Origin: Bacillus pumilus
GTDB taxonomy: Bacteria; Bacillota; Bacilli; Bacillales; Bacillaceae
NCBI RefSeq assembly: GCF_003431975.1
Contig: NZ_CP027116.1
Location: 2,480,001 to 2,544,000, forward strand
DNA length: 64,000 bases
Direction: 5' to 3'
The position numbers were made by a program, and so were the translations under genes. This document shows, piece after piece, positions 47,020 to 56,440 of this stretch (position 1 is its first letter; every line of letters begins with the position of its first letter). The notes beneath the pieces are model-generated. The model did not search any database. It saw only the letters and a program-made list of their open reading frames with translations, and was not told the DNA's origin.

Positions 47020-47048
47020 TGTCAACTAAAATTAAATAAAAGTTAACA
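47020..47048. promoter_or_regulatory. BirA operator upstream of yhfUTS
   Basis: TGTCAAC-N15-GTTAACA fits the BirA box (TTGTTAAC-N14/15-GTTAACAA) with one mismatch in one arm. It overlaps a minus-strand TTGACA. It lies 59 bp upstream of the yhfU start. Confidence 0.85.
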
Positions 47049-47061
47049 TATATACCGTAAA

Positions 47062-47106
47062 AAAAAGACCTGCGAAGAAAGATCACTAAGATCTGCTCAC
47101 AGGCCT
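47062..47106. terminator. Terminator after yrzB
   Basis: AAAAAGGCCTGTGAGCAGATCT and its partner AGATC...GCAGGTCTTTTTTT form a long interrupted stem followed by T on the minus strand. Confidence 0.75.
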
Positions 47107-47116
47107 TTTATTCGTT

Positions 47117-47407
47117 CTATTCTTCGTCTTCTTGATCTAAGAACGTATTTAACGTTTCTTCAATCATGTCCCACTCTTCATCCGTTTCAATAGGCTCTAG
47201 CTCGCCATCTTCACCGTCTTCATTCGGCGTGAAGCTTGATGCATGAATTTCAATTTCTTCGTTATCTTGTTCAGAAATTGGGTAGTAAAGAACATATGAT
47301 TTGTTAAAATGGTCGCTTTCAAAAGTAAATAGTACTTCGCAAAGCTGTTCATTTCCATTATCATCAACGATTGTAATTTGCTTTTCTCCGTGTTCCATTT
47401 GATTCAC
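47117..47407 (-). CDS. yrzB: DUF1292 family protein YrzB
   Basis: 96 residues, strongly acidic, with the [20 protein letters not shown] start and YVLYYPI block of the DUF1292 family. Function unknown. It is always found with ruvX and yrzL, and here the three are nearly contiguous and precede nothing but yhfUTS. Confidence 0.93.
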   Translation of the reverse strand: MNQMEHGEKQITIVDDNGNEQLCEVLFTFESDHFNKSYVLYYPISEQDNEEIEIHASSFTPNEDGEDGELEPIETDEEWDMIEETLNTFLDQEDEE

Positions 47408-47413
47408 CTCATT

Positions 47414-47830
47414 TTAATTTAAGCTGTCTAAGTACCCTTGCAGGATCATAACAGCCGCCATTTTATCAATGACTTTTTTACGCTTTTGTCTGCTCACATC
47501 TGCAGAGATGAGCATTTTTTCCGCTGCCATTGTTGACAGACGCTCGTCCCAAAGCACAACAGGAACATTGTACGTGTTTTCTAATACTTTCGCAAATGAT
47601 TGGCTGGCTTCGCCTCTAGGACCGACCGTACCGTTCATATTTTTTGGAAAGCCAAGTACGATTTTATCCGCTCCGTATTGTGCGATAATCTCAGACAGGC
47701 GGCTGAGACCGAAGTCTCCGCCTGCTTCATCAATTTTAATTGTTTCAATCCCCTGCGCTGTCCAGCCCATTTCATCACTGATCGCAACACCAAGGGTTTT
47801 CGTGCCTAAATCTAAGCCTAAAATTCTCAT
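47414..47830 (-). CDS. ruvX: Putative Holliday junction resolvase RuvX / pre-16S rRNA nuclease
   Basis: 138 residues (YrrK/YqgF). RNase H fold: [14 protein letters not shown] with first Asp, [21 protein letters not shown] with second acid and the C-terminal [14 protein letters not shown]. Length standard. It sits between yrzB and yrzL. Confidence 0.95.
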   Translation of the reverse strand: MRILGLDLGTKTLGVAISDEMGWTAQGIETIKIDEAGGDFGLSRLSEIIAQYGADKIVLGFPKNMNGTVGPRGEASQSFAKVLENTYNVPVVLWDERLSTMAAEKMLISADVSRQKRKKVIDKMAAVMILQGYLDSLN

Positions 47831-47832
47831 AT

Positions 47833-48111
47833 TTACGCCTCTTTATGTGTCTCTAAGTACGATTTAACCAATTCCTCAATTAATTCGTCTCGTTCTAGTT
47901 TACGAATTAGGTTGCGTGCATCCTGATGTCTTGGAATATAAGCAGGGTCGCCTGACAGCAAGTATCCGACAATTTGATTGATCGGGTTGTATCCTTTTTC
48001 TTGGAGTGCATCATGTACTGTAATGAGCACTTCATTCACATTGGTTTCAGCTGAATCATCAGAGAAGTTAAACTTCATTGTCTTATCAAATGAACTCACT
48101 GCTTCTTGCAC
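47833..48111 (-). CDS. yrzL: IreB family regulatory phosphoprotein YrzL
   Basis: 92 residues of the UPF0297/IreB family: [12 protein letters not shown] start, and [27 protein letters not shown] core. In Enterococcus this is a phosphorylated partner of the IreK kinase. Adjacent to ruvX with two bases between. Confidence 0.93.
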   Translation of the reverse strand: MQEAVSSFDKTMKFNFSDDSAETNVNEVLITVHDALQEKGYNPINQIVGYLLSGDPAYIPRHQDARNLIRKLERDELIEELVKSYLETHKEA

Positions 48112-48188
48112 CTCTCTTCCAACATTCTACTAGCAAGCTTTTTTCTAACCGCTCATCTAATACCATTATTCTACACTACATCGCCTGA

Positions 48189-50825
48189 TTATAAAACGGA
48201 TTTGACAGATTCTTCGACAGTTGCTAGTGCTTCTTCTAGCTTTTCCGGTTGTTTTCCGCCTGCTTGTGCCATGTCTGGGCGTCCGCCTCCGCCTCCGCCG
48301 CAGATTTCAGCTGCTTGTTTTACAAGTTTTCCTGCATGCAGACCTTTTTCGATGACGTCTTTGGTCACTCCTGCTGAAATGTTTACTTTTCCGTTTTGAA
48401 CGGCTCCGAGTACGATAACAGCTGAGCCTAATTTGGCTTTTAAGTCATCAACCATTGTTCTTAAATGGTTCATGTCTTTCGCGTTTACTTTTTCAGTTAA
48501 CACTTTCACTCCGCCAATGTCTATGACTTTCTCTAAAATTGAGCCTGCTTCTGCCTGGCTTAATTTCGCCAGAAGAGATTCGTTTTCTCTTTGAACCTCT
48601 TTTAAATCCGCCTGTAATGACGCGATACGTTTTGGCACGTCTTTCGTATTTGACTTCAGCTCACTCGCTGCCTGCTCTAAAATCGCCAGCTGGTCATTTA
48701 ATTCTTCGTATGCACCTTTACCAGTCACAGCCTCAATCCGGCGTGTTCCAGCACCAATACCCGATTCCGATGCAATTTTAAACAAGCCGATTTCCGCAGT
48801 ATTTTGCACGTGACAGCCGCCGCATAGCTCGATGCTGTAATCGCCCACTTGAACCACGCGGACAATATCTCCATACTTCTCGCCAAATAGTGCCATTGCG
48901 CCCATCTCTTTTGCTTCAGCAATTGGCTTCAGATCAATGGCAACAGAAATGCCTTCCCAGATCTTTTCGTTCACGATTTTTTCAATCTGTGATAATTCTT
49001 CTTTTGTCACTTGTCCAAAGTGAGAGAAGTCAAAGCGAAGTCTGTTTTCATTCACCAATGATCCTGCTTGGTTCACGTGGCTACCCAATACATCTTTTAG
49101 CGCTTGATGTAAAAGGTGTGTCGCTGTATGGTTTTTCACAATGCCTTTTCGAAGAGCTGATGCCACTTCTGCAGTGACTTCAAGACCTTTTTTGGCCGTA
49201 CCGCTTACAACGACACCCTCATGAACATGCTGACCATTTGGCGCCTTTTTCACATCCTTGATGTCAATGATGACTTCTGCGCTTTTTAATGTCCCTTTAT
49301 CAGCTACTTGTCCGCCGCTTTCCGCATAGAAAGGAGTTTCATCTAATAAGATTTGCACCGTTTCTCCTTCATGTGCTTCTGTGACAATCTCACCATTTTG
49401 AAGCAATTCGACAATATGAGCATCCGCCGTTAGATTTTCGTAGCCAACAAAAGTGCTCTCTACTTTAATATCACCTAGAGCGCCGCCTTGAACTTGCATG
49501 CTGCCGACATCTTGTCTTGCATTTCTTGCACGCTCACGCTGCTTCTCCATCTCTGTTTGGAAACCTTCTCGGTCCACTGTCATGTTCTCATCTTCTGCGT
49601 ATTCTTCTGTGAGCTCGACAGGGAATCCATATGTGTCATAAAGTTTAAAGATATCTTCACCTGAAATCTGTGAGCTGCCTTTGTCTCTTTCTTTTTTGAT
49701 GACTTCTGACAAAATTGCTAAGCCTTCGTTCAGTGTTTCATGGAAACGTTCTTCTTCATTTTTGATGACTTTTGCAATAAATTCTTCTTTTGCTTGTACA
49801 TCTGGGTAGAAATCTTTCATGATTTCCGCGACAACTGGTACTAAGTCATACATAAACGGACGGTGGATGTGAATGGTTTTTGCATAACGCACCGCACGGC
49901 GAAGCAAACGTCTTAACACATATCCACGGCCTTCATTAGAAGGAAGCGCTCCGTCACTTACAGCGAAGGCAACAGTACGGATATGGTCAGCAATTACTTT
50001 AAATGCTGTGTCCTTTTCCTTCGCCAAACCATAGCTTTCTCCAGAGATGGTTTCGACTGCACGAATAATCGGCATGAATAGATCTGTATCAAAGTTCGTT
50101 GGCACATTTTGAATGACAGATACCATTCGTTCAAGTCCCATCCCTGTATCAATGTTTTTCTTCGGCAGCGGTGTGTATGACCCATCTGGATTATGGTTGA
50201 ATTCAGAGAACACAAGATTCCACACTTCTAGATAGCGCTCATTTTCCCCGCCAGGATATAATTCTGGATCGTTCATGTCGGCACCGTATGATTCACCACG
50301 GTCATAGAAAATTTCCGTATTTGGTCCACTTGGGCCCTCCCCAATATCCCAGAAGTTGCCTTCAAGACGAATAATACGTTCTTCAGGCACACCGATTTTA
50401 TCTCTCCATAGAACATACGCTTCTTCGTCCTCTGGATGGACAGTGACAGATAACAAATTCGGGTCAAAGCCAATCCACTCGTCACTTGTGAGGAATTCCC
50501 ATGCCCATTCGATCGCTTCTTCTTTAAAATAATCACCAATAGAGAAGTTGCCAAGCATTTCAAAGAACGTATGATGGCGTGCTGTTTTCCCTACATTTTC
50601 AATATCATTCGTACGAATCGATTTTTGTGCGTTGCAAATACGCGGGTTATCAGGCACGACGCGGCCATCAAAATATTTCTTTAATGTAGCCACACCACTG
50701 TTAATCCATAAAAGTGTCGGATCATCATGCGGTACGAGTGACGCACTCGGTTCTACAGCATGTCCTTTTTCTTTAAAAAAGTCTAAAAACATTTGACGCA
50801 CTTGAGCAGAAGTTAAAGTTTTCAT
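48189..50825 (-). CDS. alaS: Alanyl-tRNA synthetase
   Basis: 878 residues. Class II core ([39 protein letters not shown]), tRNA-binding helical part, editing domain with [12 protein letters not shown] and CGGCHV zinc ligands, and the C-terminal C-Ala domain ending in a Gly-rich stretch ([16 protein letters not shown]). Full length. Controlled by the T-box leader just upstream. Confidence 0.97.
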   Translation of the reverse strand: MKTLTSAQVRQMFLDFFKEKGHAVEPSASLVPHDDPTLLWINSGVATLKKYFDGRVVPDNPRICNAQKSIRTNDIENVGKTARHHTFFEMLGNFSIGDYFKEEAIEWAWEFLTSDEWIGFDPNLLSVTVHPEDEEAYVLWRDKIGVPEERIIRLEGNFWDIGEGPSGPNTEIFYDRGESYGADMNDPELYPGGENERYLEVWNLVFSEFNHNPDGSYTPLPKKNIDTGMGLERMVSVIQNVPTNFDTDLFMPIIRAVETISGESYGLAKEKDTAFKVIADHIRTVAFAVSDGALPSNEGRGYVLRRLLRRAVRYAKTIHIHRPFMYDLVPVVAEIMKDFYPDVQAKEEFIAKVIKNEEERFHETLNEGLAILSEVIKKERDKGSSQISGEDIFKLYDTYGFPVELTEEYAEDENMTVDREGFQTEMEKQRERARNARQDVGSMQVQGGALGDIKVESTFVGYENLTADAHIVELLQNGEIVTEAHEGETVQILLDETPFYAESGGQVADKGTLKSAEVIIDIKDVKKAPNGQHVHEGVVVSGTAKKGLEVTAEVASALRKGIVKNHTATHLLHQALKDVLGSHVNQAGSLVNENRLRFDFSHFGQVTKEELSQIEKIVNEKIWEGISVAIDLKPIAEAKEMGAMALFGEKYGDIVRVVQVGDYSIELCGGCHVQNTAEIGLFKIASESGIGAGTRRIEAVTGKGAYEELNDQLAILEQAASELKSNTKDVPKRIASLQADLKEVQRENESLLAKLSQAEAGSILEKVIDIGGVKVLTEKVNAKDMNHLRTMVDDLKAKLGSAVIVLGAVQNGKVNISAGVTKDVIEKGLHAGKLVKQAAEICGGGGGGRPDMAQAGGKQPEKLEEALATVEESVKSVL

Positions 50826-50865
50826 TCAAAAATCCTCCCTTATCATTCATCAATCTCCACACAAA

Positions 50866-51110
50866 CGAAAAAACATCCCGCCCTATGCAAGCACAAAACG
50901 ACTTACACAGGGACGAGATGTTCTCGCGGTACCACCCTGATTATAGACTTATTCGTCTATCACCTTCACATCCGATAACGCCGGAAGAGAGCGGCAGTGT
51001 TTATCTGCACTCGGGACTAGCTTCCGTTAAAGGTCTGATAAGGCTTTTCTCAGCAACATAAAGCCTCTCTCTGCAACAGCTTTTTAACGTACTCGGGTCC
51101 GTCATTGAAT
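50866..51110 (-). promoter_or_regulatory. T-box riboswitch (alanine) upstream of alaS
   Basis: On the minus strand: stem I with AGTA and specifier loop CGGAAGCTAG, giving GCT (Ala, 51019-51021), the T-box AGGGTGGTACCGCG (50925-50938), and a terminator with AACATC/GATGTT outer arms (50870-50922) followed by T. Uncharged tRNA-Ala should allow read-through into alaS. This leader calibrates the reading of the other T-box in the window. Confidence 0.95.
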
Positions 51111-51160
51111 TCAATATGTAGTATGAATCGAAATTATTATAGACAACTCGGCTCCTCTTG

Positions 51161-52234
51161 TCAATGAACGCTTCGTCTCATCAGAATATATTGTACAATG
51201 ATCACCCTAATAATAGCCGCAGTAGGTACGGCTAAAATCATGCCAATCAGGCCAAATAACTCTCCTCCTGCAAGCAAGACAAGCATAATGACGACAGGGT
51301 GCATATGAAGACTTCTCCCTACGATGATCGGGCTGAGGATATTACTCTCTAAAAATTGCAGCACCGCTACTGTAATCAGCACAATGATGACCGATTTAAC
51401 CGAAATGGTAAAGGCAATGAAAACAGCAGGAATCGCACCAATAATCGGTCCAAAGTACGGAATCACATTCGTTGCGCCAATCAGCATACCAAGGACAAGC
51501 GGATACGGGATATGAAACAGCCAGAGCACGACGGCTGCTGCACCCCCGATTAAGGAACAAACGAGCAATTGTCCTCTAATATAATTACCAAGCGATTCAT
51601 CCACTGCTTTTACAAAGGCATGTCCCCTCTTCCGATATGACGGCGGGGTTAAATACCATGCAGCCCGCTTCATCGTATTCATGTCTTTGACCATATAAAA
51701 AACGAGAAAAGGAATGAGTGCTGCAACTAATGCGTAATCAAGTAATGCTTTACAGCTCAGAATCATCCGCTCTGCGCCGTTAGCTGCATATGTCTCAGAT
51801 TGGACAATCATGCGGTCCAGCCTGTCGTGAAGTCCGTCGGGCCAATGACTAGTATGACGATGAATATGGGATAATGCGCCATTATACGTTTCAGCCAGCA
51901 CAGGAATTTGTTCTGAAAGCTCATTTAGCTGCTTGATCATGACAGGTGCTCCTTTATAGACTGCCAACCCAATCCCGCCAAAAAACAGCACATAAATCAA
52001 TAAAAGACTTATTGTCCTTGGCAAGCCCTCCGCGTGCAATCTTTCCACAATCGGATAAAGGAGATAAGAAATAAAAATGGCAATAAGAAGCGGAATCAAA
52101 ACCGCTTTTAATAACAAAAAAATAGGCATCCATAACTCGTCAAGCTGCAGCAAAATGAGCAAGGAAGCAAGGACAAGCAGGACCCCTGCAGCATATATTA
52201 GAAATTGGATCGGATGTTTCTTCACCTTTTTCAC
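51161..52234 (-). CDS. yrrI: AI-2E family transporter (PerM-like) YrrI
   Basis: 357 residues with about eight membrane spans; family signature NVIPYFGPIIGAIPA and the C-terminal LAVPTAAIIRVIIVQY. Members export small molecules or sodium ions; the substrate here is unknown. Stands alone, divergent from glnQ. Confidence 0.9.
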   Translation of the reverse strand: MKKVKKHPIQFLIYAAGVLLVLASLLILLQLDELWMPIFLLLKAVLIPLLIAIFISYLLYPIVERLHAEGLPRTISLLLIYVLFFGGIGLAVYKGAPVMIKQLNELSEQIPVLAETYNGALSHIHRHTSHWPDGLHDRLDRMIVQSETYAANGAERMILSCKALLDYALVAALIPFLVFYMVKDMNTMKRAAWYLTPPSYRKRGHAFVKAVDESLGNYIRGQLLVCSLIGGAAAVVLWLFHIPYPLVLGMLIGATNVIPYFGPIIGAIPAVFIAFTISVKSVIIVLITVAVLQFLESNILSPIIVGRSLHMHPVVIMLVLLAGGELFGLIGMILAVPTAAIIRVIIVQYILMRRSVH

Positions 52235-52390
52235 CTCTTTTCTTATTGTTTATCCATCTTCTGTAATTATCCACTTAAATAAAATTTGTCCTAACTTTGT
52301 TAAAAATGAATACACATAAAACATACAGCTCCATCCAAAGTCACTATCATGTCTCCACTGGATTCCATCATGTACAAGAGGAGGTTCTTC

Positions 52391-53119
52391 ATGATCACAT
52401 TCGAAGAAGTCAACAAGCATTATGGCCAGTTCCATGTACTGAAAGACATTAACCTACATATTCAAAAAGGCGAGGTTGTCGTGATCATCGGTCCTTCAGG
52501 ATCTGGTAAAAGCACGATGCTCAGATGCATCAATCGTCTCGAAAGCATTGATGAGGGAAAGGTACTCGTCAACGAAGTGCCTGTTCAGCATCCGAAAACC
52601 AACATCAATCTAATCAGGCAAAATATCGGGATGGTTTTTCAGCATTTTCACCTCTATCCTCATAAGACGGTGCTTGAAAACATTATGCTTGCGCCAATGA
52701 AGGTGAAAAAGGTGAGCAAGGAGGAAGCGAAGGAAACAGCTGAATTTTATTTAAATAAAGTCGGCATTCCTGATAAGGCTGATGCCTACCCTTCAAGACT
52801 CTCAGGTGGACAGCAGCAGCGTGTTGCAATTGCAAGAGGACTCGCGATGAAGCCAGAGGTCATGCTGTTCGACGAACCGACATCCGCACTTGACCCAGAA
52901 ATGATTGGCGAGGTACTTGATGTGATGAAGCAGCTTGCCCGTGAAGGAATGACCATGGTCGTTGTTACACATGAGATGGGATTTGCTCGGGAAGTGGCTG
53001 ACCGCATTGTCTTTATTGACGAAGGCAGAGTTCTTGAAGAGTCAACACCGGCTGCATTTTATGAGAAACCGCGTGAGAAACGCGCTCAGCTCTTTTTAAG
53101 CCGTATTTTAAATCACTAG
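52391..53119 (+). CDS. glnQ: Glutamine ABC transporter ATPase
   Basis: 242 residues. Walker [10 protein letters not shown], signature [17 protein letters not shown], Walker [18 protein letters not shown] polar amino-acid importer ATPase; with GlnH and two permeases it forms a glutamine importer. ATG at 52391 follows AGAGGAGGTTCTTC; an upstream ATG at 52349 is ignored. Confidence 0.95.
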   Translation: MITFEEVNKHYGQFHVLKDINLHIQKGEVVVIIGPSGSGKSTMLRCINRLESIDEGKVLVNEVPVQHPKTNINLIRQNIGMVFQHFHLYPHKTVLENIMLAPMKVKKVSKEEAKETAEFYLNKVGIPDKADAYPSRLSGGQQQRVAIARGLAMKPEVMLFDEPTSALDPEMIGEVLDVMKQLAREGMTMVVVTHEMGFAREVADRIVFIDEGRVLEESTPAAFYEKPREKRAQLFLSRILNH

Positions 53120-53132
53120 GGGGAATGATTTG

Positions 53133-53942
53133 ATGAAAAAAATGAAACGATTTGGCCTGCTGCTCTTTATGACTTGCTGTATTGCCGCTTTAGCTGCTTG
53201 TGGGTCGACTGAAAAAGGCTCATCTGATACAAAGCAAGGAAGCTCTTTAGAAGCCATTAAGAAAGACAAAAAAATCATTTTCGGTGTTAAAAATGACACA
53301 CGCCTCTTCGGTTTGAAAAATCCTAGCAACGGAGATATCGAAGGATTTGATATTGATATTGCGAAAGCCATTGCAAAGGAAATGCTCGGGGATGATGGAA
53401 AAGTAGAATTTAAAGAAGTGACATCGAAAACGAGAATTCCTTTACTGCAAAAAGGTGATATTCATGCGATCGTTGCGACCATGACGATAACAGAAGAGCG
53501 CAAGAAAGAAGTCAATTTCTCAGATGTTTACTTTGAAGCAGGACAATCACTGCTTGTGAAAAAAGGAAGCGACATTCAATCGATTGATGATCTTAAAAAA
53601 GGGACGAAAGTGCTTGCAGTGAAAGGGTCTACTTCTTCTCAAAATATCCGTGAGAAAGCACCTGAAGCGTCTGTATTAGAATTTGAGAACTATCAGGAAG
53701 CTTTTACAGCCTTAAAATCAAACCAAGGGCAAGTGCTGACAACTGATAATGCGATCTTATTTGGTATGGCAGATGAGGATTCAAATTACGAAGTCGTTGG
53801 CGGCACCTTTACAGATGAGCCTTATGGCATTGCTGTAAAAAAAGGTGATCAGGAATTAACTGAAGCGATCAATCAAGCCTTAAAAACATTAAAAGACAAT
53901 GGAGAGTATGACAAGATTCATCAAAAATGGATCAAAGAATAA
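53133..53942 (+). CDS. glnH: Glutamine-binding lipoprotein
   Basis: 269 residues. Lipoprotein signal with lipobox ALAACG, so the protein is anchored outside the membrane. Solute-binding fold type II: FGVKNDTRLFGLKNPSNGDI, then IEGFDIDIAKAIA and KGSTSSQNIREKAPE. Starts 13 bp after glnQ with GGGGGAATGATTTG. Supplies glutamine to GlnQMP. Confidence 0.95.
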   Translation: MKKMKRFGLLLFMTCCIAALAACGSTEKGSSDTKQGSSLEAIKKDKKIIFGVKNDTRLFGLKNPSNGDIEGFDIDIAKAIAKEMLGDDGKVEFKEVTSKTRIPLLQKGDIHAIVATMTITEERKKEVNFSDVYFEAGQSLLVKKGSDIQSIDDLKKGTKVLAVKGSTSSQNIREKAPEASVLEFENYQEAFTALKSNQGQVLTTDNAILFGMADEDSNYEVVGGTFTDEPYGIAVKKGDQELTEAINQALKTLKDNGEYDKIHQKWIKE

Positions 53943-54021
53943 CGTTTGACTGGTGACGATCTATTCTCTCAAGGTGAGCCGCTTATTGGCTCACCTGTTG
54001 ATTAGGAAGGAAGTGAACTGA

Positions 54022-54674
54022 TTGCTGCGGTTTTCCATTCTTACTGAAAATTTTCATCTTTATGTAGAAGGCTTCAAATATACCGTTGGTGCAAGTGTCA
54101 TTGCTTTGATTGGAAGCTTTTTGATCGGTACACTCATTGCCATTATGAGAATTGCGCCATTCAGGCCACTCAACTGGTTAGGAACGGCTTACGTGGAATT
54201 TATTCGGAATATTCCGTTATTATTGATTACATTCGTTTTCTTCTTTGGTTTACCTGTGCTCGGTATTGTAGCTGACGGCTTCACTGCTGGCACGATTGCC
54301 CTTTCCATCTATACCTCTGCCTTTATTGCTGAAGCCATTCGTGCAGGCATACAAGCTGTACCGCTTGGTCAAATGGAAGCCGCACGCGCTTCAGGTCTTT
54401 CCTACGGCGGAACGATGCGGTATATCATCCTGCCTCAAGCGATTAAAATTGTCGTTCCCCCCTCGGAAATCAATTTATTAACCTTGTCAAAAACTCCTCT
54501 ATTTTAGGTGTCATTGCAGGGTTTGATTTGATGTACCAAGGAGATCTTATTGCGTCGAGGACGTTTGTGACGTTTGATGTCTACATCTTTGTTGCCATGT
54601 TCTATCTTCTATTGACCATTCCGCTGAGTCTAGGCGTTGGTTATTTAGAAAGAAGATTAGCAAGAAGCCACTAG
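54022..54674 (+). pseudogene. glnM: glnM, amino-acid ABC permease, frameshifted
   Basis: The first 150-odd codons (TTG start at 54022 after AAGGAAGTGAACTGA) encode a normal permease with EAIRAGIQAVPLGQMEAARA. At 54456-54461 there are six C where seven are needed: the frame should read VPPLGNQFINLVKNSS but instead runs VPPSEINLLTLSKTPLF and stops at 54507. In the +1 phase the correct sequence (LGNQFINLVKNSSILGVIAG...) continues to a stop at 54674, giving the usual length of about 216 residues. A one-base deletion in a C run, real or a sequencing error. Confidence 0.85.
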
Positions 54675-54689
54675 AAAGGAGGAAACACC

Positions 54690-55340
54690 ATGGATTTTTT
54701 AGGTGCCTATCAGCCTGATCATCTCGCCTTTTTACTTGAAGGATTTGCTGTCACCTTAAAAGTGGCTTTTATCTCGATCATCTTGAGCTTTCTCATTGGT
54801 TTAGTTGTCGGCACATTGCGGTTCGCTCAGATTCCGGTTTTATCCAAGATACTTGCGGTCATCGTAGAAACCATTCGAAATCTGCCGCTCTTATTAATTA
54901 TCTTTTTTACGTATTTTGCACTCCCTGAAATTGGCGTCAAGCTGAGCATTACAGCCTCGGCCATTGCAGCTTTAACCGTCTTTGAATCAGCGATGCTGTC
55001 AGAAATTATTCGAAGCGGTTTAAAATCAATTGATAAGGGTCAGATCGAAGCAGCCAGATCATCTGGTTTAACCTATATTCAAACGTTAAAAATGATTATT
55101 ATGCCGCAGGCTTTACGCCGAATGGTACCGCCAATCGTCAGTCAGTTCATCTCTCTTTTAAAAGATACGTCGCTTGCTGTTGTCATTGCACTTCCAGAAC
55201 TATTACATCACGCTCAAATATTAAACGGGCAAAGTCAGTCTTACTTACTGCCCATTTTCCTCTTAGCGGCGATGATGTATTTTGTCGTCAATTTCAGCTT
55301 ATCCTTACTGGCACGCCGATTAGAATACAGGCAGGCATAA
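54690..55340 (+). CDS. glnP: Glutamine ABC transporter permease
   Basis: 216 residues, about five membrane spans, with the inner-loop EAA motif SGLKSIDKGQIEAARSSGLT. Partner of GlnM in the glutamine importer; starts 15 bp after glnM. If glnM is truly broken, GlnP may function alone or the importer is lost. A mobile element and the displaced terminator follow. Confidence 0.93.
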   Translation: MDFLGAYQPDHLAFLLEGFAVTLKVAFISIILSFLIGLVVGTLRFAQIPVLSKILAVIVETIRNLPLLLIIFFTYFALPEIGVKLSITASAIAALTVFESAMLSEIIRSGLKSIDKGQIEAARSSGLTYIQTLKMIIMPQALRRMVPPIVSQFISLLKDTSLAVVIALPELLHHAQILNGQSQSYLLPIFLLAAMMYFVVNFSLSLLARRLEYRQA

Positions 55341-55345
55341 AAAAG

Positions 55346-55460
55346 GCATTCGGTGTCAGGTCTGCGCTCCGGCGCTCTCCCTTCCTAGACTTCAAAGATT
55401 TTTTTTCACGCTGAAAATGAAAACAAAGGGCTATCAATTTAGCCCTTTGTCAACAATCTG
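55346..55460 (+). mobile_element. Terminator-associated MITE, copy C (5' end lost)
   Basis: Aligns with copies B and D from GCATTCGGTGTCAGGTCTGCG to the terminal GTCAACAATCTG, including TTCCTAGACTTCAAAG and ACAAAGGGCTATCAAT facing ATTTAGCCCTTTGT. The CAGCGTGTAGACAAACC end is missing. It lies between the glnP stop and its terminator. Confidence 0.78.
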
Positions 55461-55462
55461 GG

Positions 55463-55490
55463 ACATCCGCTTTTGGCGGATGTTTGTTTT
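55463..55490 (+). terminator. glnP terminator displaced behind the MITE
   Basis: CATCCGC-TTTTG-GCGGATG followed by TTTGTTTT, directly after the CTG end of the element. Confidence 0.8.
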
Positions 55491-55621
55491 TACATCATTC
55501 TCATAACACGTTTTCTTAGCTTTTTCATATCCCGCTTTGATGGCATATCATATCGACTTGCAAAGTGATATGCGAGTGCACCTGCACCAAGCGTTAATAG
55601 TGAAGAAGTCATTTTGCCCAT
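55490..55621 (-). CDS. DUF3918-type small protein, YrzQ-like
   Basis: 43 residues, MGKMTSSLLTLGAGALAYHF then a basic helix ending RKRVMRMM. ATG at 55621 follows GGGGGAATTTCG. A Gly/Ala-rich hydrophobic N-terminus and an Arg/Lys/Met tail is the pattern of the short DUF3918 proteins. The location between glnP and yrrD matches yrzQ of B. subtilis as I recall it. Confidence 0.7.
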   Translation of the reverse strand: MGKMTSSLLTLGAGALAYHFASRYDMPSKRDMKKLRKRVMRMM

Positions 55622-55641
55622 TCGAAATTCCCCCTTAACAC

Positions 55642-55842
55642 TTATAATTGAATTGAACGTTCATCATCACTAAACAGATCATCTAAGCTGCTTAGTGTCC
55701 CGTCTTCCTCCACTTGGTGTGTAGATATTTTACCTTTTGACAGCGTCAATTCAATAAAACAGCCCCAGCAATAATATTGATTGACCCCAATTTTTCCGAT
55801 GTCTTTACATTTGCAATTTGGGCAAATGAGCATAATCAGCAC
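55642..55842 (-). CDS. Small zinc-ribbon-like protein, YrzR-like
   Basis: 66 residues. Four cysteines in CPNCKCKDIG...YYCWGC form a probable zinc ribbon at the N-terminus, followed by an acidic tail. It begins five bases from the yrrD end. Unknown function. Confidence 0.65.
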   Translation of the reverse strand: MLIMLICPNCKCKDIGKIGVNQYYCWGCFIELTLSKGKISTHQVEEDGTLSSLDDLFSDDERSIQL

Positions 55843-55846
55843 CTCT

Positions 55847-56365
55847 TTACGTTCGGTTTAGAACCAGTACTTCCTTTTCAACGTTTATCAAGGTTCCGGC
55901 AGCGTTCAGCTGTTTTCGAATCCCTGATAGCTCTGTAAAGAAGCCGTCCGAGAGTTCATATGCTACGATTGTGCCCGAATTTGTGCAAAAGTATACATCT
56001 TCCAATATGCCTAAATTTTCACCCTCAGGCGACTGCATCATTTTCTTTTTTAATTTCGAAAATAAGAAGGATGAGGCAGAGGAATCCATACCTACTCCCT
56101 CCTGGCAGCTCACATATAAACCTTTGTCTGTCAGCTGATCACCAGCAGAAAAGGGAATGAAAGCACAGTCTTTCTTTTTCCCATCTAACACATATCCTCC
56201 GCAGCTGCCTCCGGCTAAAAAACAAATATCTTTAATGGCACCAAGTGAATGAGACCGCTCACCTGCATAGATTGACATTCCTTCAAGCTCTCGACATGTT
56301 CTCAAAATGTGCTCAACCACCTTTTGCGGAACAGTCTTATCGTGTGCGTTTGCTTCAAGACTCAT
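55847..56365 (-). CDS. yrrD: PRC-barrel protein YrrD
   Basis: 172 residues with two PRC-barrel-like halves (SHSLGAIKDICFLAGGSCGG and NLGILEDVYFCTNSGTIVAYELSDG). Length matches B. subtilis YrrD. Function unknown; PRC barrels are binding modules. Confidence 0.85.
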   Translation of the reverse strand: MSLEANAHDKTVPQKVVEHILRTCRELEGMSIYAGERSHSLGAIKDICFLAGGSCGGYVLDGKKKDCAFIPFSAGDQLTDKGLYVSCQEGVGMDSSASSFLFSKLKKKMMQSPEGENLGILEDVYFCTNSGTIVAYELSDGFFTELSGIRKQLNAAGTLINVEKEVLVLNRT

Positions 56366-56410
56366 ACGAAGAAATGGCTTCCATGAACGGAATGCAAGGG
56401 ATTTTTTTCA

Positions 56411-56440
56411 TGCGAAAAAGGCTCCCAGTGGGAAGCCTTT
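56411..56440 (-). terminator. Terminator after recD2
   Basis: AAAAGGCTTCCC and GGGAGCCTTTTT arms with T on the minus strand, touching the recD2 stop. Confidence 0.85.

Noticed and set aside
52235..52390. TnrA box upstream of glnQ
   Set aside because: TGTCCTAACTTTGTTA resembles it only partly; the right half-site is missing.
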